Positions 11,512 to 22,255 of a stretch of 64,000 nt of DNA are shown one piece after another. Source of the DNA: Hymenopellis radicata (lineage: Eukaryota; Basidiomycota; Agaricomycetes; Agaricales; Physalacriaceae); contig JADNRX010000015.1 of NCBI GenBank assembly GCA_015501595.1, positions 186,001 through 250,000 on the forward strand, read 5' to 3'. The notes under the pieces are model-generated. The model ran no database searches, was not told the origin of the DNA, and saw only the letters and a program-made list of their open reading frames with translations. The translations under genes were made by a program, and so were the position numbers. How positions within the stretch are numbered: the stretch's first letter is position 1; every line of letters begins with the position of its first letter.

Positions 11512-11845
11512 TCCGAGAATGGGAGTGTCGTGCAGGGGGACTCACAGACATTGCAGTGGACGGACAGAAAGCGTATCGATAGAGAGATTGCCACGGTGTC
11601 GTCAGCATAGTGTGATTAGTCGCGGTCATGCGGAGTAGAGCTGAAGGGAATAAATTGGCGGTGATAATGATAAGGACTGTTCCCAGTCTCACGGTGAGCG
11701 CGTTATGCGAGACGCGAGCACCGGCTGAAAGGGAAAAAGTTGAGAACGATGCGTCAGGTGTTTTCCATTCTGGATATACAGAGATTAGTAGAATACAGTA
11801 GAGACGGAGACCCACAAAAAACAAAAGACGTATAAGATGATGTTG
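11512..11845. other. Intergenic between two minus-strand genes
   Basis: Upstream region of the isochorismatase-like gene. A minus-strand ORF reads through it, but the protein has no recognisable feature; I treat it as promoter and 5' UTR. Confidence 0.35.
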
Positions 11846-13417
11846 TTACAGCATGTCAATCAGTGCGACGGCATCCCTGCTAACCTCTCCACTCGTGCGC
11901 GTCAACGGAATCGTCGACTCATACCTCATAGCGACGGCGCGCGTAATGGTGCTTTCCCACTCCTTCAACCAGTCAGCCTCCCGGCACCCAACCAGTCTGC
12001 GCACCTCTCCACTCCCTTGTGCACGCAGTATGGAGTCGGACATACCCTTACCAGTCTCCACTGGTTCCTGTGGCACCCAACGTTTCAACGCATACGCGCC
12101 ACCGCACACCTCCCATCTACCGCCACCTCTCTTATTGAAACGTTTGAAGAGCCAGATGAAAGGGAATATAAGCAGAATTATCGACAGGAACTTGAGCCAT
12201 TTGTTCGACAGCATACGTGATAAGCGATTATCCGGCCGAACGTACACTTTCGTTGCCGATTTCTCGAATTCGACGGTGAGACTTCCAGAGTAGAAGGAGG
12301 CACCATTAATGGACGTGCGTATAGCCTGTTCTAGTGTCTGCAGGTCCCATCCATACAATGACTTTAAAAGGTAAGGTCAGTACACTGTAGACAGCATCAG
12401 AGGGACGTAGGAACCTTGACGTATACGAACTCCTTCAAGTTTTTCGGGGAGGCGCAGTAGTCATCTGCCCATGCCCGCAGGCTCTTGGATGATTTCAAAA
12501 CCACGGAATAATCGTCTGTGAGTACGCCGGATTCACTAGATATCCAAGGAGGCAGCCCTTGAGCATCGCGGTGCTTGACCCACTTATTGTGGAGCTTGCG
12601 CTCGTTGTACTTTGCCTTGCGCGGCTCGCTGCCCACGTCCTTGAACATGCGGCCGCGATAAGCAGGATCTACATCTGAAACGGACCAATGGGTGACTTCT
12701 GGAAGGACGTATTTGTCCAAGCTGATGTAAAAGTCGAAATCGACGACCGTTTCCGAGTAACTCTCGGTATGGACATGGTGCTGGCCATCGCGTCCTTGGC
12801 GTGTCACATTTCTAGAGCGCGTTTCAGAGTGTGTGCCGCGACAGTGAAGTGACAGCTTGGGAGGGGTTTGGGCTTGGGAGAGGAGGAAGCGGTAAAGTGC
12901 TTCGCCTTGACAGAGTTTGATCAGTCGGATGAATTGGAGAAGGCGAGGGGCATGCATACCATCCGTATTCAGGTGAGGATCGTGAGATACGATGTTTCCG
13001 TTGCCTACATCGAAGTGCTCGGCCTCGTATGGAGCGAACTCGGGTGGCATTCTGTCTGGGGGTACGTGGCCGGATCGTCGTATTGGGAAAAGTCGATCAG
13101 TAGGTGAGTGTTCTCGGAACCGCATCTTCAAATGGCGGTGGCGGTTCAGACGAAGGCCAGCAACAGCGCTTTGGGGTGGCGGCGCCGTCTTTCCCGGTTC
13201 ATCGTCGACTACAATCATCATGCAAGGTTGTAAAGGCCGAGCTAATAATATCCGGAAAGTGCTGTGCCGCGTAGAATCTAGATTGTTCTGTTTGGCGGAG
13301 CACAATGGCCGCTTGGTAGACTGGCCGTATGGTAGACTTGAAAATACTCTGTAGATACTCGAGTCTGATTGGAACAGTTGCCTGGGGAGGGAGGAGAGCA
13401 ACGAGCTGGGTTTCCAT
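11846..13417 (-). CDS. Fungal membrane protein of unknown function
   Basis: I recognise this only as a conserved-looking fungal protein. The N-terminus starts METQLVALLPPQATVPIRLE. A middle part reads EAEHFDVGNGNIVSHDPHLN then GEALYRFLLSQAQTPPKLSLHC, followed by VVDFDFYISLDKYVLP. Near the C-terminus a single strong transmembrane segment (KFLSIILLIFPFIWLFKRF) is followed by a Trp- and Glu-containing tail ending VALIDML. Introns join NTDG/EALY and YVK/SLYG. The frame must shift by one base near 13200, between TTLHDD and EPGKTAPPP, so the model is probably damaged by a base-calling error there. The gene sits between two paralogous sensor-like genes. Location is likely an internal or plasma membrane; no function is proposed. 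Confidence 0.65.
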
Positions 13418-13739
13418 ATTAGGCGTACCTCCATCAATTGAATGATGACAGACACTGTCACTTGTGCGCACGCCGCTCAATCGGAGTCAATATATTTTCG
13501 ACTCGTTCCTTTTGGACTTCCTTTCGACTCTCTCCCCGACCTGTTTTCTATGTGTGATTAAGCGGGCATGCCTGCTGGCTTCGACAAGCGACAAGGTATG
13601 TCAAATCTTTATCGGCCAATGTATAGGCTGGACTGTTGCAACCTGTTGGTTTACGAGCACGTCCATGCTCACATTTTCCGGCAGCTTTCCCTTTATTTCC
13701 TCGTGAACATTCTAACAGTGTCGTCCTTTTTTTCTATCC
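13418..13739. promoter_or_regulatory. Divergent promoter region between two membrane-protein genes
   Basis: It lies between two divergent starts (13417 minus, 13740 plus). No TATA box or additional gene identified; a few short ORFs have no coding features. Confidence 0.35.
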
Positions 13740-15440
13740 ATGTCCACCTCCCCTCCCGCCACTTCCGTCACCTCACTAACGACTGCTGCGTCGCCTACTG
13801 ATTCTCCAACAACGACTACGGCTGCTGCGACGACAACGATGGCTTCTACGACGCCGACGACCCCCTCTTCAACCATATCCGCTCCGTGAGTATTTCAGAC
13901 TGCCAGACGTCGCGCGTTTGATATATATCTCCGCCCAGATCATCTCAAAACACGCCTTCTGCCACAACAGGCACTGACACCGGCACCACACCAACCATGT
14001 CAGAGGCGTCGACTTCAATATCCTCGACGTCTGACCCTCCGTCCAGCCCGTCAACCAGCTCCACGAGCAGTTCAAGCTCTACGCAGTCACAGACGTCTAC
14101 ATCCACAACGACATCGACTACGCAGCAGTCAACCACCACCACTACGAGCACGACATCCACTTCCATATCGACGTCCACCTCTACTACAACATCCACCGAG
14201 ACTAGCACATCGACGACCAACGAGCACAACTGAGTCGACGTCGACAACCTCGACCGACACCTCGACCGGTCCTCCTCAAACGCCGACGCAAGCCACTGTT
14301 ACAAGTGAAACGACGCACACCAATGAAGTTGTGTACGTCGCTTGGTCCAGGCTTCCGAGATACAACCGTTCTAACTGTCCAATTATAGAACTACCTTGGA
14401 GAGCACGGTGTTCGTGACAACCACTAATGCTGCCGGGTCCACCTTCACCAGCGCTCCCTCTGAGATAACTAGTTTCCTCACGTCCACCAATTCGAACGGA
14501 GGGGTCGTTACCGTAACTCAGATTGGCGTTAATCCCACTCTCAGTCCGAACAACGATAACAACGACGGCTCCTCGTGAGTCCCGTTATTTTTAAATGTTA
14601 TCCTTCCTTCGTCTGACATCCTTTCAGCTTTTTCCACAATACGGGCGCTGTCGCTGGAGTGTTCGTACTGGTCGGTCTGGCAGTAGCATCAATTCTTTAT
14701 GGATTTTGTTTGCTATTCGGCGCCGACGTCGCACACGGCGACTGGAACATGACACGGCTGTCAACGCTACTCTGGCGGCTGTAGGCTTCCACCGAGCCCC
14801 CTTGGAGGACGAAGACGACGATCATGGTGCCACCGGTAACTTACGGTTTGGATCCCCTGAGATGGCCCAGCACTCTCCGAGGAGTTCCATTCCTACAATT
14901 CCCACTACTGGCCGCACATCCGCTTATCTCAATGATGTAAACATCGAGAGTGGTTTCAACCCTTATGCCGAAATGGGGGCTTATGGTCCCCCGCAGTCAC
15001 CCCCGCTAATGTCGAATGCTCGCAATGCTAGCGATCACAGGATTAGCCATTCGGCGTCGCATAGCGCCGGGAGCTACGAACCTCTGCTCGCGTTCTACAA
15101 CTCTCAGAACGAGACGTCTCGGGGCCGACCCCGCCTCTACGTAATTCGCAGAGGGCTATGGACAAAAGCCCAGTGTTAGCGCAGAGCGGTCTGCCGGGTG
15201 AGCGCAGTAGTGCTGCTTCTTCGTACTCAACCCAGGACACGGGAGATGATCGTCTAGATCCCGACCTTCGAAGACGGCTGAAAGATGATAACGATGCTGA
15301 AAAGGGCGATCTGAGGGACGATGAGGACTATTCTCGTCCTGTTCTGGGAGTACGGCGTCTTCTCCAACCTTGAAGCACATGCTAACCTGGTTCCTTAGGT
15401 TCGAAATATTCCGGATGGTGTTAGCGTTCTTTCCCAGTGA
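13740..15440 (+). CDS. Ser/Thr-rich single-pass membrane protein, paralogue of 8287-10245
   Basis: Same architecture as the gene at 8287: a Ser/Thr-only outer region (13740-14330, almost pure Thr and Ser codons), then TTTNAAGSTFTSAPSEITS and VTQIGVNPTLSP. The shared motif FFHNTGAVAGVFVLVGLAVA follows, then a helix ending in a basic RRRRRTRRLEHD stop-transfer, and a cytoplasmic tail with acidic clusters that ends VRNIPDGVSVLSQ. GT-AG introns follow APSS, EVV, DGSS and VLG. Three single-base breaks are needed to keep this frame: an extra A at 14219-14220, a missing T at 14696-14698 and a missing C at 15129-15132. No signal peptide is obvious at the chosen ATG, so an upstream exon is possible. 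Probable role: cell-surface sensor or adhesin-like protein (inference from composition). Confidence 0.7.
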
Positions 15441-15944
15441 CCCGCGATGATTTCATTTCACTCGGACTCAGTGTATTTTACGGCGTCAGACTTGTATCTC
15501 AGGCATGCATCAGGCTACGGACCTTCCAAATGGTTTACACATTGACACGATCCTTAACTCAGTTTGCATATCATTACTGTATTTTGACACCCTAGACAGT
15601 TATTCTGATGATCAACTGTCTGGTAGTTAACCTTTATCGCATACGGACAAAGTATTCATAGTAGATCGTCGCACCCATTTTCTCGTTTTATCACATCACT
15701 TTTCAGTACTGGCACTAATACTCTGTCGAATTTTATCGTGAGAGCTCGTCACTAGTACTGGTTGTACACGTCTCATAAGATCCACTCGATTCGCAGAGCC
15801 CTCAAGCCGGGCTGATGGTAAGGTTAAAAGGGTTGCAAGTTATTCGGAAGAAATGACAAACAAAAAGCAGAACAAACGATGTCTCGAGCCGTTAGTTATA
15901 CCTTCACAGTAAAAATGAGCAAAGCAGGAAAAACATAAAAGGAC
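15441..15944. terminator. Convergent 3' intergenic region
   Basis: Two genes converge here. The sequence is A/T-richer than the flanking exons, which fits 3' UTRs and polyadenylation signals; no ORF of interest or repeat was seen. Confidence 0.4.
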
Positions 15945-16702
15945 TCAGTTCCACTTCTTCCATTCCTGGCCAGCCGGTGGCTTGACCGTCACCCTCTCCT
16001 TCCTAACCTCATCCCAGTTCGTACTCAACGTGGTACCACCGCTCTCAGAGTAGCTCTTCATCATGGCCCGTTTCGTATCCTCATCCGCATCAGCGAACAT
16101 CTTTTGGAAGAAGGAGTTGAGTGTGGCGTCCCCACCGACGTTGGGATCCTCGTCGGTCGTCTTTTCCTTGTCGGACTTCAAGATGCCATCCGTGATACCC
16201 TCCCAGTTCTTCTTCGGCTTGGGCTTGACCGACGTGGCGGTCATGGCGGGTTCAGCAGGGAAGGTCGCGAGTGCTATGTATTCCGACTAAATCAAGCGCT
16301 AATGTCGCGACGGAGGGGAAAACGACGCACGATCTGGGCTGTCGCCGACGAGGGCGCCCCAGCGGCCCAAGTTCATCTTGGCAAACTTGACCTCGACTTT
16401 GATTTGCCGACGTTGTATGTGGAGGATTCGAGGTTTATTTGGCCTTTGAGCGGCTCGAGGACGAGGATTTGTCGCCGTTTGTGTATGTGAACTGATTTTT
16501 TTGGTAAGCGTGTGCGCAGTTAGTTGTAGGCGAGTCTGCATACCTTTCTGGGCGCAAACTGGACCTCGACCTGGGATGGGTCGGCGCCGCGATCGAAGAT
16601 GGATAGAGTGAGATACTCGTCGCTCTCGTAGAATTCGTGTCTGTTTGTCGTCAGATACTTGCCTCAGAGTTGCATCGCAGCATACCGGATTGTGTCAGAC
16701 AT
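15945..16702 (-). CDS. SGT1-type co-chaperone with CS and SGS domains
   Basis: HSP90 co-chaperone related to SGT1, which acts in kinetochore and SCF ubiquitin-ligase assembly. The spliced protein begins MSDT IRHEFYESDEYLTLSIF, the start of a CS (p23-like) domain. The domain continues with QVEVQFAPRKFTYTNGDK, LVLEPLKGQINLESSTYNVG and KVEVKFAKMNLGRWGALVGD. The SGS domain then follows: KPKKNWEGITDGILKSDKE, FFQKMFADADEDTKRAMMKS and SGGTTLSTNWDEV. The N-terminal TPR domain of classical SGT1 is absent, since the ATG opens directly on the CS domain. Two missing bases, at GG 16465-16466 and TTT 16398-16400 (plus strand), interrupt the CS domain. The gene converges with the sensor-like gene. Confidence 0.87.
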
Positions 16703-16875
16703 GGCGTGTAATGAAAGACAAGAGAAGGAAGCTGTTGTTGTCTAACCGCCACGAGAACTTTCTAAGAGAGACGTGTCACAGATCGACGTGACCGTGCTCA
16801 CGTGCGAGACAGTAACGCCATGATCATCATGAACCCCACATCGGTATTGGGCTATAACTACTACACCCTACCACC

Positions 16876-18177
16876 ATGGCGCACGTACCTAAAGCAGTTT
16901 TATACTATTCACCAAAATCTATTTGGTCTTCCGTTGGTACGCTGTCTATTAGTTTCATTCAGTCACTATCTCATTCTCAACCGAACAGTCCTTCTCGCGT
17001 TGTAAGAAGACCAGCAATGATTATGAGTATTCTACTCATACTGGCTTAGGAACGAGAAAGGATACGGGGATGATGAAGTCGATCTCAAGGTCGTTGATCT
17101 ATGTGAGTACAGACAATCTAGATTTGCATTGCTAACTCAAGTTCCTCAGCCAAAGGAGAGAATTTCGACCCGACGTTTCTGCGATTAAACCGAAAAGGTG
17201 CGCGCCACGTATTTCAAGGAAACCAAACATTAATTCTTCTTGGCCAGCAACGGTTCCTACCTTGGTGGTTCCCTTGGAAAACTCGCTATCAGATGAAGTT
17301 GAAAGTCGCTACAAGGCATTGAACCAATCCCGGGTATGTCGTTGTGTACACAGGAACGACTAGGAACTCATCTTGATGCACGGTTCCTAGGCAATCGTCG
17401 AACTGTTGGACAAATCGCGATCAGCAGTCTCGCGAACGCACACGACATCACACGCGGCCGCGCCGGCATTAGCCCCCGCGACGGTCGCGTTTACCTCCAC
17501 GAGCAACCTGTTACTGGACCTCCTTCATTCCGATGAGGCCAATCCCAACAATTTTCTATATCTGCACGCGACGGACGAAACCGCACTCAAAGTCGTTGCG
17601 GGTGAGATGGTTCCGTATCTGACGGGGAAACAAGAAGCACTGGCAAAGTATATCGCTGACGCAGAAGCCGGAAAGTATAACGTTTCCGTGAACGTCACGT
17701 CATTTTGGAAGGAGAAGAAGGACGCCACAGACCTATTGCTTCAGTTTTACGCTAATGCGCACCTAGCGCAATCCGAATTGTCGGCAGAGGATCAGGCCAA
17801 GCGCACGGAGCTCTTTGCGAAATCGAAGGGAGCGAAGGACGCCATTAAGGGCATTCTGAGGCAACTGTGCAAGGAGATTATTGGACCGTATGCTCTAGGT
17901 AGGTCGCGATGGATCACGCGTTGTGTCGAGTTGCCTAACGTAAGGTGCAGGGGACCAGTTGTCTATTGTTGACTGTCATCTTATGGCTTGGCTTTCGCGC
18001 ATACTGTTATACTCCGGTGTTGAGGTCGCAGACGATGGAGCTGGAGCTGTGGGAAAACTGGAAAAGTATCTCGGGAGCGAGCTGTCGACTGAGGAAAAGA
18101 GCAAGCTTGGGACGTACTGGGAGTGTACTAAAACGAGAGATAGCTGGAAAAAGGTGTATGTAGGGGGATTGCATTAG
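16876..18177 (+). CDS. Glutathione S-transferase-like protein
   Basis: The N-terminal thioredoxin-like domain is visible after splicing: VPKAVLYYSPKSIWSSVVLL, then ALNEKGY, VVDLSKGENFDPTFLRLN and KATVPTLVVPL, where TVP holds the cis-proline typical of GSTs. The rest is helical: FLYLHATDETALKVVAGE, then a long charged region, and finally GDQLSIVDCHLMAWLSRILL, the usual 'D..L..AD/CHL' C-terminal motif of GST folds. It ends KVYVGGLH. Six introns, all GT-AG, and no frame breaks. The protein is longer than ordinary GSTs (about 320 residues) with a charged insert between the domains. Substrate and whether it binds glutathione are not evident. The ATG at 16876 follows CCACC. Confidence 0.7.
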
Positions 18178-18401
18178 GCAGTAATATAAATAAGAGAGGA
18201 GATTGTGTACAGGAGGGAGGATATTTGAAAAGTAAATGTAATCAGCAGCAAACAGACCCATCTGCTCCGACCCTTCCTTTACCTCCATAGTGTGTATACA
18301 CAGGGATTGGCGACTACGAGTTATTATTCTATACGAGAGGACGGGCTGAGCATGCACATATCTGTGCACAGCTCATAACAGCCGGACGCTGCGCTTGATT
18401 C

Positions 18402-20762
18402 ATGCCTCCTTCCAGCAACTTTTTGCTTCCTCAGACGCCCCAGCTCCCCACCGTCACTCTGTCCGACGACTACGACAATGGCGACACCGACTCGGACGAC
18501 ACCATGAGAATGCCGCTGCCCTCCACGTCGTCCCGCCCATCTCCAACCCAGTCGCCCCGCCCTACCTTTCTCTTTCTACCCAGCTCCCCAGGCCGAAACT
18601 CTGCCAATTCCACGGCAAATTCGACTCCGAATGTATCCCGTTCCACGTCGCCCTTGCCGCAGTATTTCACACTAGCCCATTCCTCCTCGTGTTCGTCGGA
18701 GACAGAGAGCGAGCCCAGTTCGCCGCTGTTGTCCAGGAGAACGAGCTCGGGAACATGGCGGCAGCAGGACCGACGGTGGTGGGAGTTTTCGAACCGTCGA
18801 CGGCGGCGGGAGGGCAGGTTCCTCCGGATACTTAAAAAGTGGATGCGACGGATAGTACGGCATCCGCTGGTTCCCAAGCACCCTATCACTATTGTGCGTT
18901 CCTTTTCTGCTCGATATTCAAGTATTCTCAACGGTCCATAATAGATTCTAACACTTGTCGTTCTCTCTGCATTTGCCACCTTTCTCACTCTACTACTAAT
19001 CTACATCTTCAATCCCGACAAGGAGCCGTTGCCATGGCGGGGCTACTGTTCTATTCCATCTATGGCGTCCCCGACAGACCACATAATGTCTTCGACATAC
19101 CCTTCGCCTTTTCCTGGTCCGCTGTCTACTGAACGGACCTTTCCTCCAGATAATCTCGACACACTTCCGCCCGCAGGCATATTTATTGGTGTATTCTCCA
19201 TCGACTCTGCGTTTGAGCGTCGCTCCTTGATACGATCAACGTGGGCCAGCCATGATACAAGTCGAAACGGCGCTGGTGATGGCGACGATGGAGTGGGCAC
19301 GTCCCGGACCGTGATCCGATTCATCCTTGGCCAACCAGGGCGTGATTGGGAGAAACAGATCCATCTCGAGATGGAGAGTACGTGTCGCGTCTTTTGTGAA
19401 TTGAGTTTGCTGTTTGTTAACCGTTTTTACGGCAGTGTATCACGACATCGTCATTCTCCCGGTCGGGGAAAACATGAATAGCGGAAAGTCTTATGCGTTT
19501 TTCTCATGGGCATCATTAAACGCCTGGATCCCACCAATCTACTTTGACACGCCTATCCCGCCACCGCGTTATTCCTATTCCAACCTGACGACACCGCCTC
19601 CTCCACTTGCCCCTCATGATTCTTTCCATGCGTGGCGTGATCGGGCGACGCTGCGGCCGAAATCATGGGTCCGACCAGACTATGTCGTTAAAGTGGACGA
19701 CGATTCCTTCGTGATGGTCGCCGAACTCGAGGCGAGACTGCGGGTAGCTCTGCACGAGAAGAAGTCACAATCACATCATTCCCGCGAGGAGGTTAGTTGG
19801 AATACCACCGACTTTACTAGCAGGCCTGCGTTTGTGTATACTTCCGAGTCGCCAGGGACCGATCCGCTGGAAGACCCGATGATATACTGGGGCTATTTGG
19901 TGACGAATAGGCTGCATCGTTTCATGGCGGGAGAACTCTACGCGCTTAGTTGGAATCTAGTCGACTGGGTTGCCCGGGATCCCGCAGTTAAAGGCATGGT
20001 TAAAGGCGCTGAAGATAAGCAAACGGCGAAATGGATGACCTCACATCCTCGAGCTTCGGAAATCCAATGGAAGAGCGAACGATGCTGGATCTATGATCAT
20101 CCGAGGTCTGGCACTGTGTACGTTTTTTTTTTCATTCATTCATTCTTCGGTTATTCATGAATGACGCAGATATGCGCATGGCTTCCTCTTTCCATCTGAA
20201 GTTACGCGAGTGCGGCGAGATGTAGCGGCCTATCTCGAGACTGCGCCCGTTGAGAAGACCACCGAGACGGGAACGGAAGATCCAGGTTATCTGCCTGCGC
20301 CAACGCAATGGGCGCAATCGAGCGTGTCAACGTTTGGTGTGCGTTATTCTTATCCTGTCTCGGTTCAAACTACGCAGCATGGAGTCGAAGCGATGGTGGA
20401 GGGGAGTGACATGTCCATGATCCATACCGGTATGATCAAGGCGTCTTCTCGCAAACCCTAATACTGATTGATCCTTAGGAGGACCTTTTCTCTCCGACTC
20501 CGCGTGGAAACATCGAGAGGGACGAGCGACGCGTTATGAGCACCAGCGCGTGGGCGGCACTGTCGTGGTGCATTTTATCAAGAAGAACATGTGGTTCTTG
20601 GAGGCCGCTCTGGCGATGCTGGACGGGGAAGAGTACACTGAAGCGGAAAAGTTCAGCACGGAGCCAGAGCAGGTCCCATTCAGGCCGCCAACAAAGTCAC
20701 AGTCAACGCACTTGAAACCAACGCACACAAATTCGGACCTTGAGCAGCATAATCATTCATAA
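18402..20762 (+). CDS. GT31-family galactosyltransferase-like type II membrane protein
   Basis: Golgi enzyme transferring galactose or a related sugar in beta-1,3 linkage. A Ser/Pro-rich cytoplasmic tail of about 150 residues precedes a signal anchor (TLVVLSAFATFLTLLLIYIF). The lumenal domain starts with the GT31 motif GIFIGVFSIDSAFERRSLIR then STWASH, followed by RFILGQPGRDWEKQIHLE. YHDIVILPVGENMNSGKSYA and RPDYVVKVDDDSFV carry the DxD-type metal motif, then MAGELYALSWNLVDWV. Near the end WKHREGRATRYEHQRVGG and VVVHFIKKNMWFLEAALAML are seen. The region RCWIYDHPRSGTVYAHGFLF crosses an intron. Five short introns, no frame breaks. Glycan target unknown; cell-wall or capsule-like glycans are typical of basidiomycete members. 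Confidence 0.85.
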
Positions 20763-21070
20763 CACATCCACATTTCGACATTTTTCATCCACATTCCCCA
20801 CGCAATTATTTTTTTCGTGTAATTTAGGTACCTTGTTGACTCTTTTGCATTCTTCTTTTTGCCCACACAGTCGTTTTGTGCATGTGTACCAGTAGAGTTG
20901 GATGCTGGGGTCTTTGTTGGCGGTTGTATTTATTATAGGTATCGGTTTATTTTATCACTATCCTTACACAGAGCACCAACCTAGACCGAATACATTGGAG
21001 TGTATAATATACCATTCAAACGCATGGAGAGTAACCTTTAAAGTTAAAGTAACTATCACGTTTTCACACC
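20763..21070. promoter_or_regulatory. DHFR upstream region
   Basis: The gap holds the GT31 3' UTR and DHFR promoter. A small ORF beginning at 20902 (MLGSLLAVVFIIGIGLFYHY) encodes one hydrophobic stretch but continues into DHFR sequence out of frame, so I do not call it. Confidence 0.35.
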
Positions 21071-21751
21071 ATGCCTTATCCTCTCACCATCGTCGTCGCT
21101 GCGACCAAAGCCAACGGTATTGGTCAGAACGGCGGCCTGCCATGGCGATTGTCGAAAGAAATGGCGTACTTTGCGCGCGTCACCTCGAATGCGCCTGCTG
21201 AACAGCAGAACGTCGTGATCATGGGCCGAAAATCTTGGGAAAGCATTCCGCCAAAGTTTCGCCCACTGCGGAATCGCACAAACATTGTGATTAGCAGAAA
21301 CGAACACTACGATCTGTGGGTTGCGCGTCGTTCACACCATGTGCGGTTGGCATTTTAACGTTGAAAAAAAAACAGAGGAGGCGCGGCACGGGCGTATCTT
21401 GACTCGAGCTTGCCGGCTGCCTTGGGGCGCCTGAACAGCCTGGAACGCGCACATCGGCATTTCATCATCGGGGGCGCATCATTGTATGCAGAGGCCCTCG
21501 CGCTGCCGCGCACAGCGCCCGCATTCGTGGACCGCGTCCTGCTCACCAGAGTTCTCTCACCGGGCTTCGCCGACTGCGACACGTTCATGGCGGACATCAC
21601 GGCGGCGCAAGACGAGGCTGGTGTATTGACATGGCAAAAGGCCGAACATAAAAGTCTGGTAGACTGGGCGGGGTTCGACGTGCCCGAGGGCGTGCAGGAG
21701 GAGAACGGCGTGCAGTACGAGTATCAGATGTGGGTCCGCCGCCGCTGCTGA
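21071..21751 (+). CDS. DFR1: Dihydrofolate reductase
   Basis: NADPH-dependent reduction of dihydrofolate to tetrahydrofolate. Two exons. The first opens [20 protein letters not shown] and continues [39 protein letters not shown] and [14 protein letters not shown]. After a 61-nt intron with an A-rich 3' end, exon 2 continues with [18 protein letters not shown], where GG binds the cofactor. [10 protein letters not shown] then leads to [20 protein letters not shown] at the C-terminus, which matches the family ending. Start at 21071. Frame intact. The gene converges tail to tail with bL36m, with only 29 bp between stop codons. Confidence 0.95.
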
Positions 21752-21780
21752 TGATGATGGTGTACATTTCGCGTCTACTA

Positions 21781-22096
21781 CTATCCTTGTCGCTGCAGTA
21801 TCGTTAGAAAAAACAAATCAAGTAGGCAGAGACGAACAACGCACCTGCTTGTGTTTTGGGTTTTTCTTGCAAATGACATACATCCTGCCCTTCCTCTTCA
21901 CGATGCTGCATCCGTCGCACATGATTTTGACGGACGACCGCACTTTCATTCCGCGAGCAAGGCTCGGTGTCAGCGGCATCCACGGTGCGGCATGATTGTG
22001 AGGGTGCGCGTGCGGGTGCTGGTGGTGCACGGCGGGTGATAATGTTCGCAACCGCGTCAACAGTGGCCGACTGGATGCCCAAAATGCTCGCAACAT
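21781..22096 (-). CDS. RTC6: Mitochondrial large-subunit ribosomal protein bL36m
   Basis: Zinc-ribbon protein of the mitochondrial large ribosomal subunit. The start [20 protein letters not shown] is a basic, hydroxylated mitochondrial targeting sequence. The mature part begins [20 protein letters not shown] and continues [18 protein letters not shown], with the C-x2-C and later Cys/His zinc ligands of bL36. A final intron leads to a four-codon last exon, RQG-stop (21781 onward), which restores the canonical KHKQRQG ending; without splicing the tail would be non-homologous. Encoded opposite and just after DHFR. Confidence 0.93.
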
Positions 22097-22255
22097 GACG
22101 GCTTCAAGTCAAGGTTCTCAAATATGGTCACGGACAGTCTCGAGTATGTCACATCACAACCTGGCGATGCAAATAGTTTGGACGCAGTGTGTAAGGTAAG
22201 TACGTGAGTGCTGAATAAATATCATAAGTATATACTGTCGTGAGGTATGTAGATG

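Noticed and set aside
13997..14233. Independent 78-residue Ser/Thr protein
   Set aside because: It ends only because of an extra A at 14219-14220; the Ser/Thr-rich frame continues and joins the sensor-like gene.
18470..18988. 172-residue minus-strand ORF
   Set aside because: Antisense to the Ser/Pro-rich N-terminal exon of the GT31 gene; splicing and TM anchor support the plus strand.
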